DNA from: Callaeas wilsoni
Taxonomy: Eukaryota; Chordata; Aves; Passeriformes; Callaeidae
Assembly (NCBI GenBank): GCA_013398955.1
Contig: VWPU01002122.1
Location: 1 to 64,000, forward strand
Reading direction: 5' to 3'
Length of the DNA stretch: 64,000 nt
A program made the translations under genes and the position numbers. This document shows positions 49,769 through 63,236 of the stretch, piece after piece. The notes under the pieces were generated by a model. The model searched no databases. It was not told the origin of the DNA and saw only the letters and a list, made by a program, of their open reading frames with translations. How positions within the stretch are numbered: the first letter of the stretch is position 1; each line of letters starts with the position of its first letter.

Positions 49769-50230
49769 TGTGTTGAGTTGGAGCAGGAGCTGGTGGCCCA
49801 GAGAGAGCCAACTATGCTGCTGCTCGGGAATGTTGCTGGTGTTCAGAGGTAGAAGGGTGCAGTGTGTCCCATGGAGGGAGTTGCAAAGGGCTCTCACTGA
49901 AAGGCAACAAATCCCACCCCCAAGCTCTTTCGTAGAGAACTATTTTTCTTGACATTTATTATTTTCCAGAGAGCTGTGGATTTAACCACAGTTCAAGCAC
50001 AGGTGGTTCATAAGTAGCTGATTGGTCACGCCTGTTTGATCTGAAGTATTATGGTTCTACTGTTTGTAAAAGTGACGTGCCAGCTTGGGTGTTTCTATCA
50101 TGAATTTAAAAAATGGGATAAGCACAAGCTTAGCTTTATTATCTTTACTCAGTTGACATGCAGCTTGACCATTAGTGAAATATATTTTTTGTATTTATTA
50201 TAAAGGTGATTTTGTGCCAGAAAATAAACA
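49769..50230 (-). mobile_element. Possible decayed antisense LTR
   Basis: The left part (49769-49960) is GC-richer than the flanks. On the minus strand it reads ccaatcagc (about 50018-50026), then aataataaatg (about 49955-49965), and ends ..caactcaacaca, the general order of an LTR with a CCAAT box, polyadenylation signal and CA terminus. Termini tgtgtt..aaaca and a 4-bp direct repeat tacc (49765-49768 and 50231-50234) would fit a gammaretrovirus-like insertion. A 4-bp match is weak evidence, and the right half looks like ordinary intron. Confidence 0.3.
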
Positions 50231-52743
50231 TACCTTTTTGCCAAATAAATGTACCTTTAAAGTCATAAACTCAGGCCAGGGATTGTTACTCTTCAAGACT
50301 GTGAAAACAGGTTTTATCTAAAAAATTGCTGATGGTGGAAAATTACTTCAGCTTTCTATCTAAAGTGAGTGTTCAGGGTAGGATTTATTTCTTTTTTTTC
50401 ATGTTATTTCCATTTCCTTTTACTAGCACTGCTTAATGATCTAAATAAGAAAGGTTTGGTTTTTTTCTCTCTGCATTATGTGAAGGAATTATTACAAAAT
50501 CAATATTCTCTCTTTTCCTGTAATGTTTTCTTATTTTTAGAATTGTACAAGGTAAGTCTACTGAATAGAGGTATGCATGTTTTTGGATAAATTACATTTT
50601 TCACATCCAGAATATTGGATCATTAATTCCAAAGTTGATCTTAGTGCATATTTCAGTTGCATGTTTTCCAAACGGCAATTGACGGTTGAACCGTATGGAA
50701 TAATTTTAAAAAATGTTTTGCTTTTTATTGAAGTCTTGTCATTTATCCAATGAATTATACTCAGAAATTGCTCTGGGGAGAGCTTACAAGTTCTGTAATC
50801 ATTACTCCCAACTTAAGACAAGGAAAATCATGTAGGTCAAGGTACAATTGCTTTAATGGCTGGTAGTGTATAGTAGGGATTGCAGTCTGTCTTCATATTT
50901 CAGGGAGGGGGGTTCAAAGAAGGTTGAATATGTGCAATACCAAGTGAACAAAAATACTGGAGTTAAGATTCAACACTGATGACAATCTTAAAGCCTACAA
51001 GTTCTGGCTTAATTTTCTTCAATATGTGAGTTAATGGTATTTTATCATTATTTTAGAATTCCAGACCTATGTGTAAAATTTCTGCATCAAATTGTTTCAT
51101 TATTTCACTTACCCTTAAATGAAGCTTTTAGGCATTGTTTCATTAAAATTCTAGAAATAAATATTATTACTTTGGCTAAAAGCAAGCAAAAATACGTGCT
51201 TCATGCCAAACTAGCAGTTTATTGTCCATCTTGTTTAAAATGATCATATTTTCCATTAAGATAATCCTGTTTCTTAGTAGAAATAGTTTATTAACTCTTC
51301 ATCAAAAAGATCTGTTGCTATGGTGTGCAAGCTATAAAGTGGTATTCTGATTTTAAAATTTACCTGTAATCTCACCTCGTAGAAATGCAAAAGTGCTCTG
51401 TGGCTGGCTACTAATTCACCTTTGAAAGACACTTGCTGTGCTTGAATATAATTCATTGAATTTAATATTTTTAAACATGTGCCTCACTTGACTGCAGCTT
51501 TCACTGCAGATAGATGTGACTATATGATTTCCTGAATGCTAAGAAGTTCTTTTTTCTTTCAGCAATGGAGAACATCTTCCCGTAATGATAAATCAAAAAG
51601 TATTTTGAAAAAAAAAACTTACTTTATTGATATAGCCTTTAATACTAGAAATGGTATCATAACATTTTTCTGGATGCATAAAACCTTTCTATTATTCCAA
51701 TATTCCTTTGCCAGTAGGATGGGATTTTTTGTTCAATAAGATCACTGATTTTAATGCATGCCAGATTACTAACCTTATTTATTTTGTGTAACACCTTTAA
51801 AACAAAAAAACATATCTAAGTAATTTAGAGAAAAAGAAACCTGATATGGTCATGTCAAATAGATTTGATATGGTATTTGCAATACAGGTGCACTGCAGGG
51901 GTAGCAAGGCTTTATGAATGTTATAGTACAACTTTGAATTAATTCCATAATGAAATGCGAAATCTGAATTTCTTGATTTAGCATGGCAAGTGGGTGTCCC
52001 AACTCCAGTGACACAGAGTTCTTAGGAGAACATCTTGGGAGGATCAGCAATTATGACCACTCTCCAATAAGCAGGAGTTTGACAAGTTGAAAACTTAACA
52101 CTAATAGAGAAGATTAGTAATGAAGTAGGTATATATAAAGGAATAAATATGTAAGAAATACTTTACACATTGATAATTTTGTCCAATAATCTGAGATTAT
52201 TGTTCCAAACATAGTTCCACCTATATCTACTTTCTCCTAATAGTAGAGTATTTTTGCATATCTGAAGTCCATATCAAAATATGTAAAGCAGGTTTCCTAG
52301 AATATCAGAATATGAGCATAAGCTAATGCTGAAACAAGAAAGAAAAGAATGAACTATCTCAAAAGAGGTATACTGAGCATAAAGATTTTCTCTTTTAATA
52401 TTGTGATAGTAAAAGACAAAAAGAAATTGAAGAGTCTTTTATTTTTTATAATTATTATTTTAAAATAGTATTTTGAAATGCAGTGGTACTTGTCAGTGAG
52501 GATTGTCGTTTACCCTTAGAATTTGAAAACTGTGATTTTTGGCTCACCAAAAAGGTGTTTGATACCATTACAGTCTTTGAGAGGACTTATCTCTTAACAC
52601 AGGATGAGAAACTGGAACTGTTTTCTCTGAAGCATCTCTGTATTAGGCAGGTGTGACTTCTCTGGAGTCTTTGTCATTCATTCTCAGTCCAATATTATCA
52701 TAGACTTTAAAAAGACAGTAATATATGCATTTTAGATAGTTAA

Positions 52744-52814
52744 AAATATAAACTATGTCTATATATGTAAAACGCATATATACAACATGTATATGGGGTA
52801 TGTATATATATATT
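52744..52814. repeat. AT-rich microsatellite-like stretch
   Basis: An imperfect run of ata, tata and gtatat words, ending in tatatatata near 52803-52812, inside intron 8. It is of the kind that arises by slippage and may be length-polymorphic. Confidence 0.7.
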
Positions 52815-54083
52815 TCCCATTAATGCAGAGTTGATTTTTAAAGTAACAGAGGCTTTTTAATAGACCACTATTTTATATATCCTTCTCTTTGCCTCCCTCA
52901 GCTTGCCAGATTTCTACTATTTTATTTTTAAGGAAGATCTGTATGCAAGGAAGATAGTCAAGCCAATCTCTGTCTCTGTAAGAGATCTATGTAGGATGCA
53001 AAAAAATAGGGAGTGATGAATAATTGGAGGTAGATGAGAACGGAAGCATGATCTTATTTCAGATTCTATGAAAAGCAAAAGACGGCTTTCACTGAACAGC
53101 AGCCTGCACTTACTGGAACAATGTGTGTCTATCCACCATTGTGGAAGTAATAAACAGTTCACCTCTTTTGGGATGGGGAGGAATGAAGGTAAAGGAAGCA
53201 AACACATCACATCTCACAGGAGTTTTGGAGCTAGGCATTATATAATTGATCAGATGTAAGCCTGTGTTTGCTCAAACTACATCCTCCTTGGCCTATTTAT
53301 ATGATGTGGCTTTTATTTTTGGTATGAGGATGTGGATCAAATCACTGTAATGTGACCACTTAAAAGCAGACTATATTTCTACAAATTGGAAGGATTTTCA
53401 CCAGAAAAGTATAGTGAAAACAGGCTTTTATTATTGTCCCGTAAGAATGGGGATGTACTGTAGATACTTTCTTAAAATTTCGATTTACCAGGCTTACTGG
53501 AGAAATTGATAGACAACTGCTTGTACCCACAAGTCTTTCCAGATTGTGCAGTATGTCCCTGATTTTAAAAAGCAACCAGCACAGCAGTTTGCAATGTAAC
53601 TTTTTTCTTATTCCAAGATAGTATTCTCTCTCTACCTCTGCCATAAACCTGTCTTTTGGTAGGCAAAACCTTTTAGCAGGTTTATTTACTTTGGTTTGAC
53701 GCTAGGCGGGTTGGATCATTTTAGAATCATAATGAATGAAGGTTTCCTTTGCAGCATGTGCTGTTTTAGCTCACCTACACAATTTTTTCAGATGACTATT
53801 CAATGAAAGACTATCTTTTCTTTTTGGCCAATAGGGTTCTCCTTGCTTTTCAGCTGTAATATAATGCCCTTACCTACCCTCTAGTGTCTTGAAATTGAGT
53901 ACTTAAAATATGATCTGATCATTTTCTCTTTCAGTTGCGTTTGTCCTAGTCTCATGTGCAGTTTAGTTCAAGACCACTTGTAGTCTTGTGCTTTTAATCT
54001 TTTTAATATTATCAAGGCATTTATCTTTTTTCTTTAACAATCAGTTTCTAAGTACTGTTGGGATATAGTATGTAGTATAATAC

Positions 54084-54630
54084 TGTGTGAATTGGCACAT
54101 ACGAGGGACCACCAAACCACAGCTGCCATGCAAAGAGTAAATTTATTTCATTATCTCGCCAGCAAGGCCGGGTGGCAGACATGCAGAGACATGAGCTCCC
54201 TTAGGCTTAGCTCATCCCAGTAGGCAGAGCCACACAGGGACACAGGCTCCCTTAGGCTTAGCTCATCCCAGTAGGCAGAGCCACACAGGGACACAGGCCT
54301 CCTTAGGCTTAGCTCATCCTAGTGGACAGAGTGGGAACGGGGAGGTATCAGCCTTGCTACCAAAGCCCGATCAAAGGGCTTCGCATATTTGCAGTTTATC
54401 ACAAGGCTGGGATTTTATGATCTCTCTTTCCCAGTAGGAGGCTCAAGCATTTCTGTGAGAGCGTGTTATCTCGACACAGGAGTCTTCTCAGGATACTTCT
54501 CAAAACAGGCAGAGGATGAACAATACCAGGCATAATAAATGGAGTTCTTAGCAGTCCCAGCTGCAAGGTCACTTCGAGCAAAACTTATATCCTTGCCACA
54601 TCTTCGAGTTTGAACCCTTTTGTCCCAACA
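54084..54630. mobile_element. Solo LTR, 547 bp, with 5-bp target duplication
   Basis: The element begins tgtgtg and ends caaca. It is flanked by the perfect 5-bp direct repeat aatac (54079-54083 and 54631-54635). It is GC-richer than the surrounding intron and carries three 51-bp tandem repeats. On the minus strand AATAAA occurs at about 54138-54143, some 55 bases before that strand's 3' end. On the + strand AATAAA occurs at about 54535. The orientation is therefore not settled, though minus is slightly preferred because of the TGTTGGGAC start and a GGATATAAG promoter-like word on that strand. There is no internal coding sequence. Confidence 0.85.
54183..54337. repeat. Three 51-bp tandem repeats inside the LTR
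   Basis: The word ttaggcttagctcatcc starts at 54201, 54252 and 54303, a period of exactly 51 bases. Copies 1 and 2 differ mainly at their starts (agagacatgag versus agggacacagg). Copy 3 has several changes near its end (cctagtggacagagtggg). In U3 regions such repeats often carry enhancer elements, but that role here is inference. Confidence 0.95.
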
Positions 54631-57600
54631 AATACATTATAGAATTTTTTTTTTTTTGTGTTAGCTTATTTATTTACATACTCATAATTAGACCCTTTTA
54701 ACATCTTATAAGTTTGATGGTTGTGTTACATGAACAGAACACATTTGAAACACTGGAGATGTTGAGAGGGGCAAGAATGCTATGGAAAACTGGTAAATAT
54801 GTTCTTTGTTGTATCAGTCTGGGCTGTGTTTTTATGTACATTTTTACTTTCAAGGGCTTGTTATTAATGAAAACCAGCAAAGCCCATTAATCAATGTAGA
54901 TAAAACAAGAAAAAATCCTTGTGAATATAAAATAGTGTTTTCAAATGTCCTTTCATTAGTGAGGTTGTAACTGAAACTTTAACAGATCTCCTCATTTAAT
55001 GAGACTTTGTTTATTCTAAATACTAGTAATGTACAACCTTTTTTTTTTTTTTTTTGAAAAGAGCTCTGTAAAATCTTGAGCAGAGAATTTCAAAGAGAAG
55101 AACAATTAATTGATAATATGGGTCAGAGTCTAATGGGAACATCTGTACTGGTGAATATAGAGAACTTCATTTCTTTTAGTCTGTTCTTTAAACTAGTATG
55201 GCTGTGTATAATATACTAAGCAAAAATTGCTTTAAAATATTTAGGGGATACTGTCTTGTAAGAGTTGTATATTCTTATAGTTGTTTAGGTTGTTCCTTTT
55301 CATGCAAGTAGTAAATATGAATAGGGAAATAGACTTTTTAATATTAACATGAGATAAAATTGACTGCATCTGATTTGAATAAAATGTTAAGCCCATTTCA
55401 TTTTCTACACAGCTGCCAAGTGTGTGTATATTGTGTAGTGCTGCCTCTGAAATAGTTGAAAATCTGATGGGAACACTTACAAAGGCAAACCAGTAAAGGG
55501 CACCAGCTGCTGAAAAACACCTGCTGAGCCACTGTGGGAGTAGATGCATCTGCCTGTACCTAGAAGTAATCTAGCAAACTACCTGCTTTTACCTGTCAGG
55601 ATTTTAATTTGTGTAAAGATTCATCCAATAAAACTAGTTCTGAATACTTAAAGAAGGGAAGAAAAAGAGCTGTTGGTTTTGGGGTTTTTTTTGGTGCAGA
55701 AGAGCACCATTTCTGAGCAACTTTCTCATTCTTATAACTAGTTTAAGTTCTTCTTTTAATAAAATACAAACCCAGATTTGCCAGCCAGAAGCCTCAGCTA
55801 CACTGTGTGTAGTGTGTTACTAAAGAATGCAGCCAGTCTGGAGGAGATTATGCTACCAAAGAGGAGGTTTTCAGTTTTTGTTTAGCTTAGTTTGAGAGAT
55901 GTATCTCAGGGGGGTTTGTGAGAGTATATATTCCCCTTTCCATTGTAGCATATTTGATTCGCTGTTGATGGTAATGCACAAACAAAAATAAATTCTACAA
56001 TCAGAAATAATTAAACAAATTTTCCAAATAGCTTTTAAAATTGTTGTAGTTTTTGTCTTTTGGTACTTAAACTTTTATTGTTCCCACACGTCGGTGACCC
56101 TATCACACAAGTTCAACATTCCTCACCTACCTTTTATTTTCCTGTGGTAGGAAAACTTCTGTGAACGCTGCTAATTTAGCTGTGATTCATGAAAATGAAA
56201 TAGCTGTGTTCTTGTAGAAAAAAATACTGATTATGCTTGTAGTCTTTTCTTGCAAAATTTAGGAGAAAGTCATCTAATATCTATACTGTAAAACAGGGCT
56301 GCCATCTTGGGTAGCAGAAGAGTGCAATTAAGTGAAGTAGTGAAGAAAATTGAGCTGTAGAAAGATTATGACAGCGATAGTTAATCCTCTGGGAATATTC
56401 TTCTGTTTGCCATTCTTTCATTTTTACTTGATGTTTGAAAATTATTACTAATTTCAGCTATAATTACCTTCCAAAGCATTCTGATAGTTTTTCTGGGTTT
56501 TGTTAGGCTTTGTAGGAAGAAACAGTTTATTGTGTTAAGGTAAGCTAAAGTAAATAGTTTGAAAACTTTATCTTGAAGTGCCTTTTACATTAAAAGATTA
56601 AATATTCACTTCTACATGAACATTTAGAAGTAATGCCTTTGCATGCAATAAAACAGTACTGAATTAATTAGGGGTCATTTAAAAATAAAATGCTGAAAAA
56701 GATCTGTGCTTCAAAAGTATACAGTAATATGAAATGTTTTTACCCTGCTATTAAAAACAGGGTTCCTTGCTTTCAAGGAAGAGAATATTTGGGCTCAAAG
56801 TTGTGAAGTTCAACTGACTGTAATTTGGTGACTTTTATATATTAAATTTTGTAGAGTAAACCCAATGACCAGTAAAAATCCAGGAAGCATTTCAGGTAGA
56901 CATGTTCTTCCACAGCACAGCTGCATGTAGCTCAAAAGAAATCCAGCTTTCTGGTTCACAGCATTCTTTTCCCCTCGTACTTAATCACTGTAATATTTGA
57001 AATCCAATTATGTCTACCTGGTGACTTTGCAGCTGTTATGGTTTTTTTGGCCTCATTAAATGATCATAACAAGTGGAATATTTAAATTGAGAAAGCAGCT
57101 TTTTAAGAGTTAATTTTTCATTCCTTAGGGGGTCACATATATGTCACTGACATGAATATGGACTTTAGTATAAAGCACATGCAGAAATCTGTAACTTTTT
57201 AATTAAAACAACTCAAAGTAGTTTTAGTCGTTTTGGTAATTAAGACTGGAGAATGAATAACATGCTTCTGCTGCATCCTGTTTAGGGAATAGCCACTTCT
57301 CAGTGGAATTTCATAGTACGAGTGTGGAAGAATGCAGTAGTCTGCTTTACTTTGATAGCATCCCCGAAGGCAGACTTTCATTCTTAGGAGTATTCGGTCT
57401 TCATTTAAAGTGAAATACAGGATAGTATCTTAAATTTTAGTTCAAATTATACCAAAGACCAAAATTGTTTGTAATTTTTAAGAAATGTAATCTCAAAGTG
57501 AGAATTTTCAAAGTCGAGGGAGGTATATGCTAGTTCTGAAATGCTGGAACATTTAAAAGATGAACTCTCACTCAAAATATTTTAGACAAGTTATACTTTG

Positions 57601-58640
57601 TCTGATTTTAATGTTGTCTTTAATTAGCACAGGTTTCAGTATGCTCCTTAAGAAATGAATCTTTTATCTTAAATAAGAATAGGCTGTGTTGTTCAGTGAT
57701 AAAAATGGTACTGAGATGGTTCATCAAGGAATTAACTTAGAAATCACCAAATAATTCTAAATGTTTTTAAAAGATTTTGAGATAGAGGAGCTATATGACC
57801 AGAAGATTGACTTTATGACTGATAGGCTATTCAGCTCAGACTTACAGTTTCCATTAACCTCAAGATCACACAATAAATGCTAATAGAGTGAAACTTAAAC
57901 TTTTTGAAAACCAGTTGTTTGAGTCGGCAGAACAACAAGGAGCAAAAAATAATGTAACGTCTCTTAAGGTGGGAAACAGACTTTTTGTGTGTTTTGTATC
58001 TTCTTACAACAAAATAATTTTTCTGAATTTTAATTGGAAAATTAAAATTATCCTACCACCTAATCTTTCAGTTAGAATATTGGAGCTGGACATATCAAAT
58101 AAGAGTGGAGTTATTTTTAGTTTTTATATTAATAAATTATTATGCATTATATAATAATAGATTGTCGGGAATTAATAAGGAGAAGGGAACTAAGAAATTT
58201 TCATTTACAGTAAACAAAATATAGAGGAAGATGGTTTTATTTAGTCATTCATAGGAATTGCTTATCATAAAACGTAATATAATGAAGGAAACTTATTTGC
58301 AAACATTCCTTCTATGCTGTGTTCCCTGAATCTGAAAAGGATGGACATTTTTTGTCTGAGTCATCTGAGACTATGCTGGAGATAATTTTTTGTGTTCCTA
58401 ATTCTACTTCCACTTGCTTTTGACACCTGTGGACCTTTGTCCTTCTGGACCTCTAAGTTTGAGACTGTCTTCCTGCTGTGCATATTACTTACGTGGAGAC
58501 TTTTTGGCATGTTGTCATGTGTATCATCTGGGCTAAATATGAATACCTCTCTCAAATTTTGCATCAATGTTTTGACTACATACAAAAAGAAAAAGATGTT
58601 TGCATTTTAGTAACTACTATAGCAGCAAAACTGTAGAGTC

Positions 58641-58990
58641 AACTGAGAGGAGACATCAATGTCTGTAAGTATCTGAAGGGAGAGTGCCAAGAGGATGGAG
58701 CCAGGCTTGTCTTGGTGGTGCCAATCAATAGGACAAGAGGCAACAGGTAGAAATTGATGCACAAGTTCCACCTAAATACGAGGAAGAACTTCTTTACTGT
58801 GGGGTAGCTGAGCACTGGAACAGGCTGTCCAGAGAGGCTGTGAATTGTCCCTGACTGGAAATATTCGAGAATCTTCTGGACACAATCCTGTGCCCTGTGC
58901 TCTGGGATGACCTTGCTTGAGCAGGGAGGTTGGACGAGACCCCAGACCCACTGTGGTCCCTTCCAACCTGACCCGTTCTGTGATTCTTTG
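58641..58990 (+). mobile_element. CR1 LINE 3' end, sense
   Basis: About 350 bp of CR1 3' end. It has 'aggagacatcaatgtctgtaagtatctgaaggg', 'ggagccaggcttgtcttggtggtgcc', 'aggacaagaggcaacagg', 'gaggaagaacttctttactgt', 'tgagcactggaacaggctgtccagagaggctgtg', 'actgtggtcccttccaacctgac' and the terminal 'gttctgtgattcttt'. It is the least decayed CR1 copy in the window. The minus-strand frames 58772-59011 and 58794-58997 are shadows. Confidence 0.95.
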
Positions 58991-61109
58991 AAAACAAAAT
59001 ATCTGGTTCATATGTAACTTACAGCACTTTACAAAGCATATGTGAAAGCTTTGTTAAATCTGTAATGCTGTTTGCAAGGTAGGAAATACCTTCTTCAACA
59101 GCTTTTCAGGTTTTGTGAATCTGTAGTTTTTAGTCCATTAATTTTCCATTAATCCTGAGATTATTAACTCCTGAGAACTGCTGAATGTAAATGCCTGGAT
59201 GCAGTCCTTCAGAAAGTTTTATGTCTTTATCCTGACCCATGCCTAAGTCATTCACATAAGTCTGTGTGGAATGGGAGAATTAGGACTTTGATCTCTTTTG
59301 TCTGATATCTTGTCTCTTCCTCATTGTCACTACTTTTGAGGTTTGGCCAAAAACTGTCTGCTATTTTCTGTCAGTATTTTCCATTTTGACTAAATTTTCC
59401 AGTTATCTGTATAGGCTAGTTGGAGTAGCCACACCTTTTTTGAGGTGAATGTATGCCCTCATCAACACAACTTCCTGCTTAGAATATGTTGTTCCATATC
59501 ATGTCATAATCTCTTTACTTGGGAAAAGTTAGCTGAAACCATTTTGTATTGGTTAGAAAAAAGGACTTCAGTTTTTATGCTGCATGTTAGTAGCCTAACT
59601 TTTTTTTTCACCAATGGCCAGAATGTATGTAACTGCTTTCTCAACGCCCTTGTTGTCTTTCCTTATTATTTGGTGGGTTTCTCCCTTTGCCGTGCAGTGT
59701 CTATATTGTTGAACAACTAGGAAAGGTTTTTCTGTATTAACTCTTTGATTGCAGTTGCTTTTGAGTCAGTGTGCATCTAACAGTGATGTTTTTTTTCCTC
59801 TTAGAGACATGCTGTGTTTTCTCAGGGGAATAAATTATGAGCGCAATATGCCATCAACAGAGCTAGGAGTCTCTTTTAGTTGTATTCAAGTATAAGAAAT
59901 TATGAGAGTGTTCTCTGAATTGGAAAAAATGCCAACAAAACCTGAAAAATAGACTGTAGCATATAAACATCATCATTTTCCTCATTGCTCCACCTAGAAA
60001 AGTCAGGGAAATAGTGGAGATGTCAATACATAGCAGGCCAGGACATCTGAAATGTTTTTTAAAAATTTGTAGATATTTTGAATGTAGATTTTAATTATTT
60101 TTTTTAAATTTGAACAGTTTTTTGTATTTTACTCTCCCATAGTTTTAGCTTTGCGTAACATTAAGATATTTTTTAATTTTATGAGAAAGAAATCCTTTTT
60201 TTGGTTACATTTAATATGGATGAAATGTGATCAGATTAAACCCAAATCCTTCTATCCTCCTAAGATTTTAACTTCTGAGGTTGTTAGGAAATGCCACGAC
60301 TGTTGCCAATTTTCCTTCAGCTGCATTAGTTCAAGGTAATTTTTGTGTGTAATTCAAAAATGGCATCAGAAGGCTCCAAGAGGAGGCTGTGTTCTGATCT
60401 CCATTTCATTGCTATAATCTGGAATAATTCTCTTGACACTGGATACTTTTGAGTTTGCAGCAGTGTCACTGAAATCAGAATTTCTCCTGTGTGTCTGTTT
60501 GGATGCCAAAACTTATGCACATTTTCTGTAGAAATAGTTGCTTTTATGGAAAAATCTTTCTGAAACACTTTATCCATTTCCTCAAATCAAATCACCAGAG
60601 GATATAATCACTCTGTCTATAGTCTTTGGTCATATTATAACTAGGTTGATGAACACTACACAGTTCTGCAAGTGAGGGGAGGAAATCCCCCAAGCTGTTT
60701 CAGTTTTTTAACTCAGAGCAGTGAAAGGCTTATAGTGCCATAGTGCCATCCTGTCATTTCCTTCAAACTGATTTGGGGTATGTACATGCAGATGTCTTCG
60801 GATTTAATCTATACATTGAAGTCAAGAATATTTCTTCGTGTTTGCCACTTACAGGGGTAAGTGGTTGAATAATTCAGAAGTCTATAGAAAAGGTATGACT
60901 GCTGCAGTTGTTTGTATAGTGTCGTTCATCAAAAGAATAGTTTAAATATAAAGTTGGTGACAATGCAACTGTAGACTTACAAGGGTTTTTGTTGAAATCA
61001 CTTCAGGCGTGTAAACTCTCAGCTGTCATATGTGAAGGTAAATATTTTCCCTAAAACCTCTTATTTTGAATAGATCTTTCTTCAAGGGAGCAGAAGGCAG
61101 GACTCATGA

Positions 61110-61182
61110 CAAACAAAATAAACAAACAACAACAGCAACAACAACATCAAAAAACCAAACTAAACCACAAACACACAAAACC
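61110..61182. repeat. A/C-rich (AAC-like) low-complexity tract
   Basis: A run of aac and caa words with occasional single interruptions, ending in cacaaacacacaaaacc, inside intron 8. It resembles the A/C tract at 21592-21669 in composition and strand. The two plus-strand frames across it are artefacts. Confidence 0.8.
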
Positions 61183-61964
61183 AGAGATAGAGGCTTTTTA
61201 TTCTTTGACTTTTTTTGGTTTTCACTGTCTCTTTTTTTCAAGGAGAGCCTATGTTTCCTTAGCTGGTAGGAGAATATTCTACTGCTAAATTTTGCTGCAA
61301 TTTTTTTTTTAATGGAACTGTTCTGAACTTCTCTGGATGGAGTCTAGTTCTTCTTTAGTGAAAGTTTGTTTCTTGAACAGCATTCACTGTTATGAGCTGT
61401 CCAGAATTTTGACTTTTCTGAGAAGTAATTCAATAAAACTCTCAGTGTTTGACGAATGTGAAGTCTGAAAGGTCTAGAGTGGGAATGTTTAACCACAATT
61501 TAGAAGCAACATTCCAAAAAAAGCAAAACTGTAACAATTTTCATAGTTTTTGTGTTATGGTAACTTTTAGCAGAGGTGATCCTTTAATATAGAATGAATA
61601 TATAATTTTTTTTTCCTCTCAGGATACTTCCTTTTACCCTAGTGAACTCTGTAAGAATCTAGGAGAATTCTGTGGTGTTCATTTTGAGTTTAAATATACT
61701 AATATAACTTGAAATAATGGAAATTTCCCTGCTTTCTGATGGCTACTGCTACTTACTGCATTAACCAGTGAATGTGGTGATAATTTTAAAATAAGAGACT
61801 CTGTAGTATTCTAAAAGATGATGTTTAATTCCAATTAAGAACATATTTAAAGAAGTCTTATATGGGCTGTGATTCTCTGTTCTATAAGATGTCAGAGTAT
61901 AATTTTACCCTTATGGTTCGTTATTTGTCATTTCTAGAAGTTCTTCTGACTTCTTAATCTAATT

Positions 61965-62337
61965 AAAGGACTGAAGCATCTTTTGTGTGAGGAGAGTGTG
62001 AGAGAGCCGGAGAAGAGGAGGCTCAGGGGGAATCTGACAAGTGTGTATAAATACCTGATGTGAGAATGATTAACAAAGAGGGAGCCAGACTCATCAGTGG
62101 TGCCCAGTGGCAGCACCAGAGGAAATGGGCACAAATTAAGACACATGAAATTTCAGTTGAACACAGGAGAGTAATGTTTTACTGTGAGGTGGTCAAATAG
62201 TGGTACACTTTGGTGAGAAAGGTTGTGGAGTCTCCATCCTTGTTGATAGCGGAAACACATCTGCACAGGTGTAAGTGACCCAGCTTTGAGCAGAGGGGCT
62301 GGACTGGATGATTTCTAAGCTAAATGATTCTGTGATC
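61965..62337 (+). mobile_element. CR1 LINE 3' end, sense, decayed
   Basis: About 370 bp of a CR1 end with many changes. It has 'gactgaagcatcttttgtgtgaggag', 'gaggaggctcagggggaatctgac', 'gtgtataaatacctgatgtgag', 'agccagactcatcagtggtgcccagtgg', 'ggttgtggagtctccatcc', 'ggggctggactggatgatttc' and the terminal 'gattctgtgatct'. The minus-strand frame 61934-62146 is a shadow. Confidence 0.92.
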
Positions 62338-63164
62338 TGTGGTTGCTGCTAATAGTGACCTGAATAGCCCATAGCATGCAAGAATTGCTTTCAGTTCTAG
62401 TCTAGTCACTTTTAGCAGGTATGGTGTTGAAATAAGATGCTGGTTCTCTGGTGCCCTTTGTTAGTTGCATCTGAGTAATGTGTTTTACTCCAAGCTTACT
62501 TTATAGCACATAACTTTTCAGGTACTACACTCTGGATGAGATATAATTTGTACTTACTTGAAGAAATTGTAATGCTGATTATGGCCCAAAGCCAGTCATA
62601 AGCTCTATTTGGTACGCTTGTATAATTTTCCTATCTTTGTGTATGCTACTTGTTCCTGCAAAAATTGTTCCCCTAAGTCCAATGAAATCTCACTGATATG
62701 ATTTGGTGCTAAATGGAGCAGATCCAAACATCATGCAGTTTTTCTTTTATGTGTTATGAGCCTTTGCTTAAAATGTATATGCGCACTTTGAAAGACAACA
62801 TTTCAGTCTTTGGGGCAGGTAGGAAATTATGTTCTCAAATAGTGCTCCTAAGATAATATAAAAATAATTTTACCTTTATGCTATATATATATAGTTATAC
62901 TTTTATTTATTTCTGGTCCTAAATCTCAAGAGCTACCACTTTTTCATGGAAGTAGCAGAATATGAAAAGTGTCATCAGGAGAGGGAAGCTGTGGAAGTCC
63001 CCAGGTATAACATCTATGTTTATTTCTGAGTGTACCTTCAGTAACAAAGTGGGATTTACACTGGCACAAAAGTGCTTTAAGTGTATAGATGCATAATTAG
63101 AAAGCAGGGACAACTACTAATTATTCATAATTTAGAAGGATAGTGGGAATGTATTTATTAAAAT

Positions 63165-63236
63165 GTGTATGTGTATATACATACATAGAAAAACATCTGT
63201 TTATGTCTATATGAGTATAGATGCATAGATATGTGT
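63165..63236. repeat. Imperfect GT/AT and TATAG-like microsatellite
   Basis: Imperfect gtgtatgtgtatatacatacat followed by tctatatgagtatagatgcatagata-type words in intron 8. It is low-complexity and probably arose by slippage. Confidence 0.6.
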
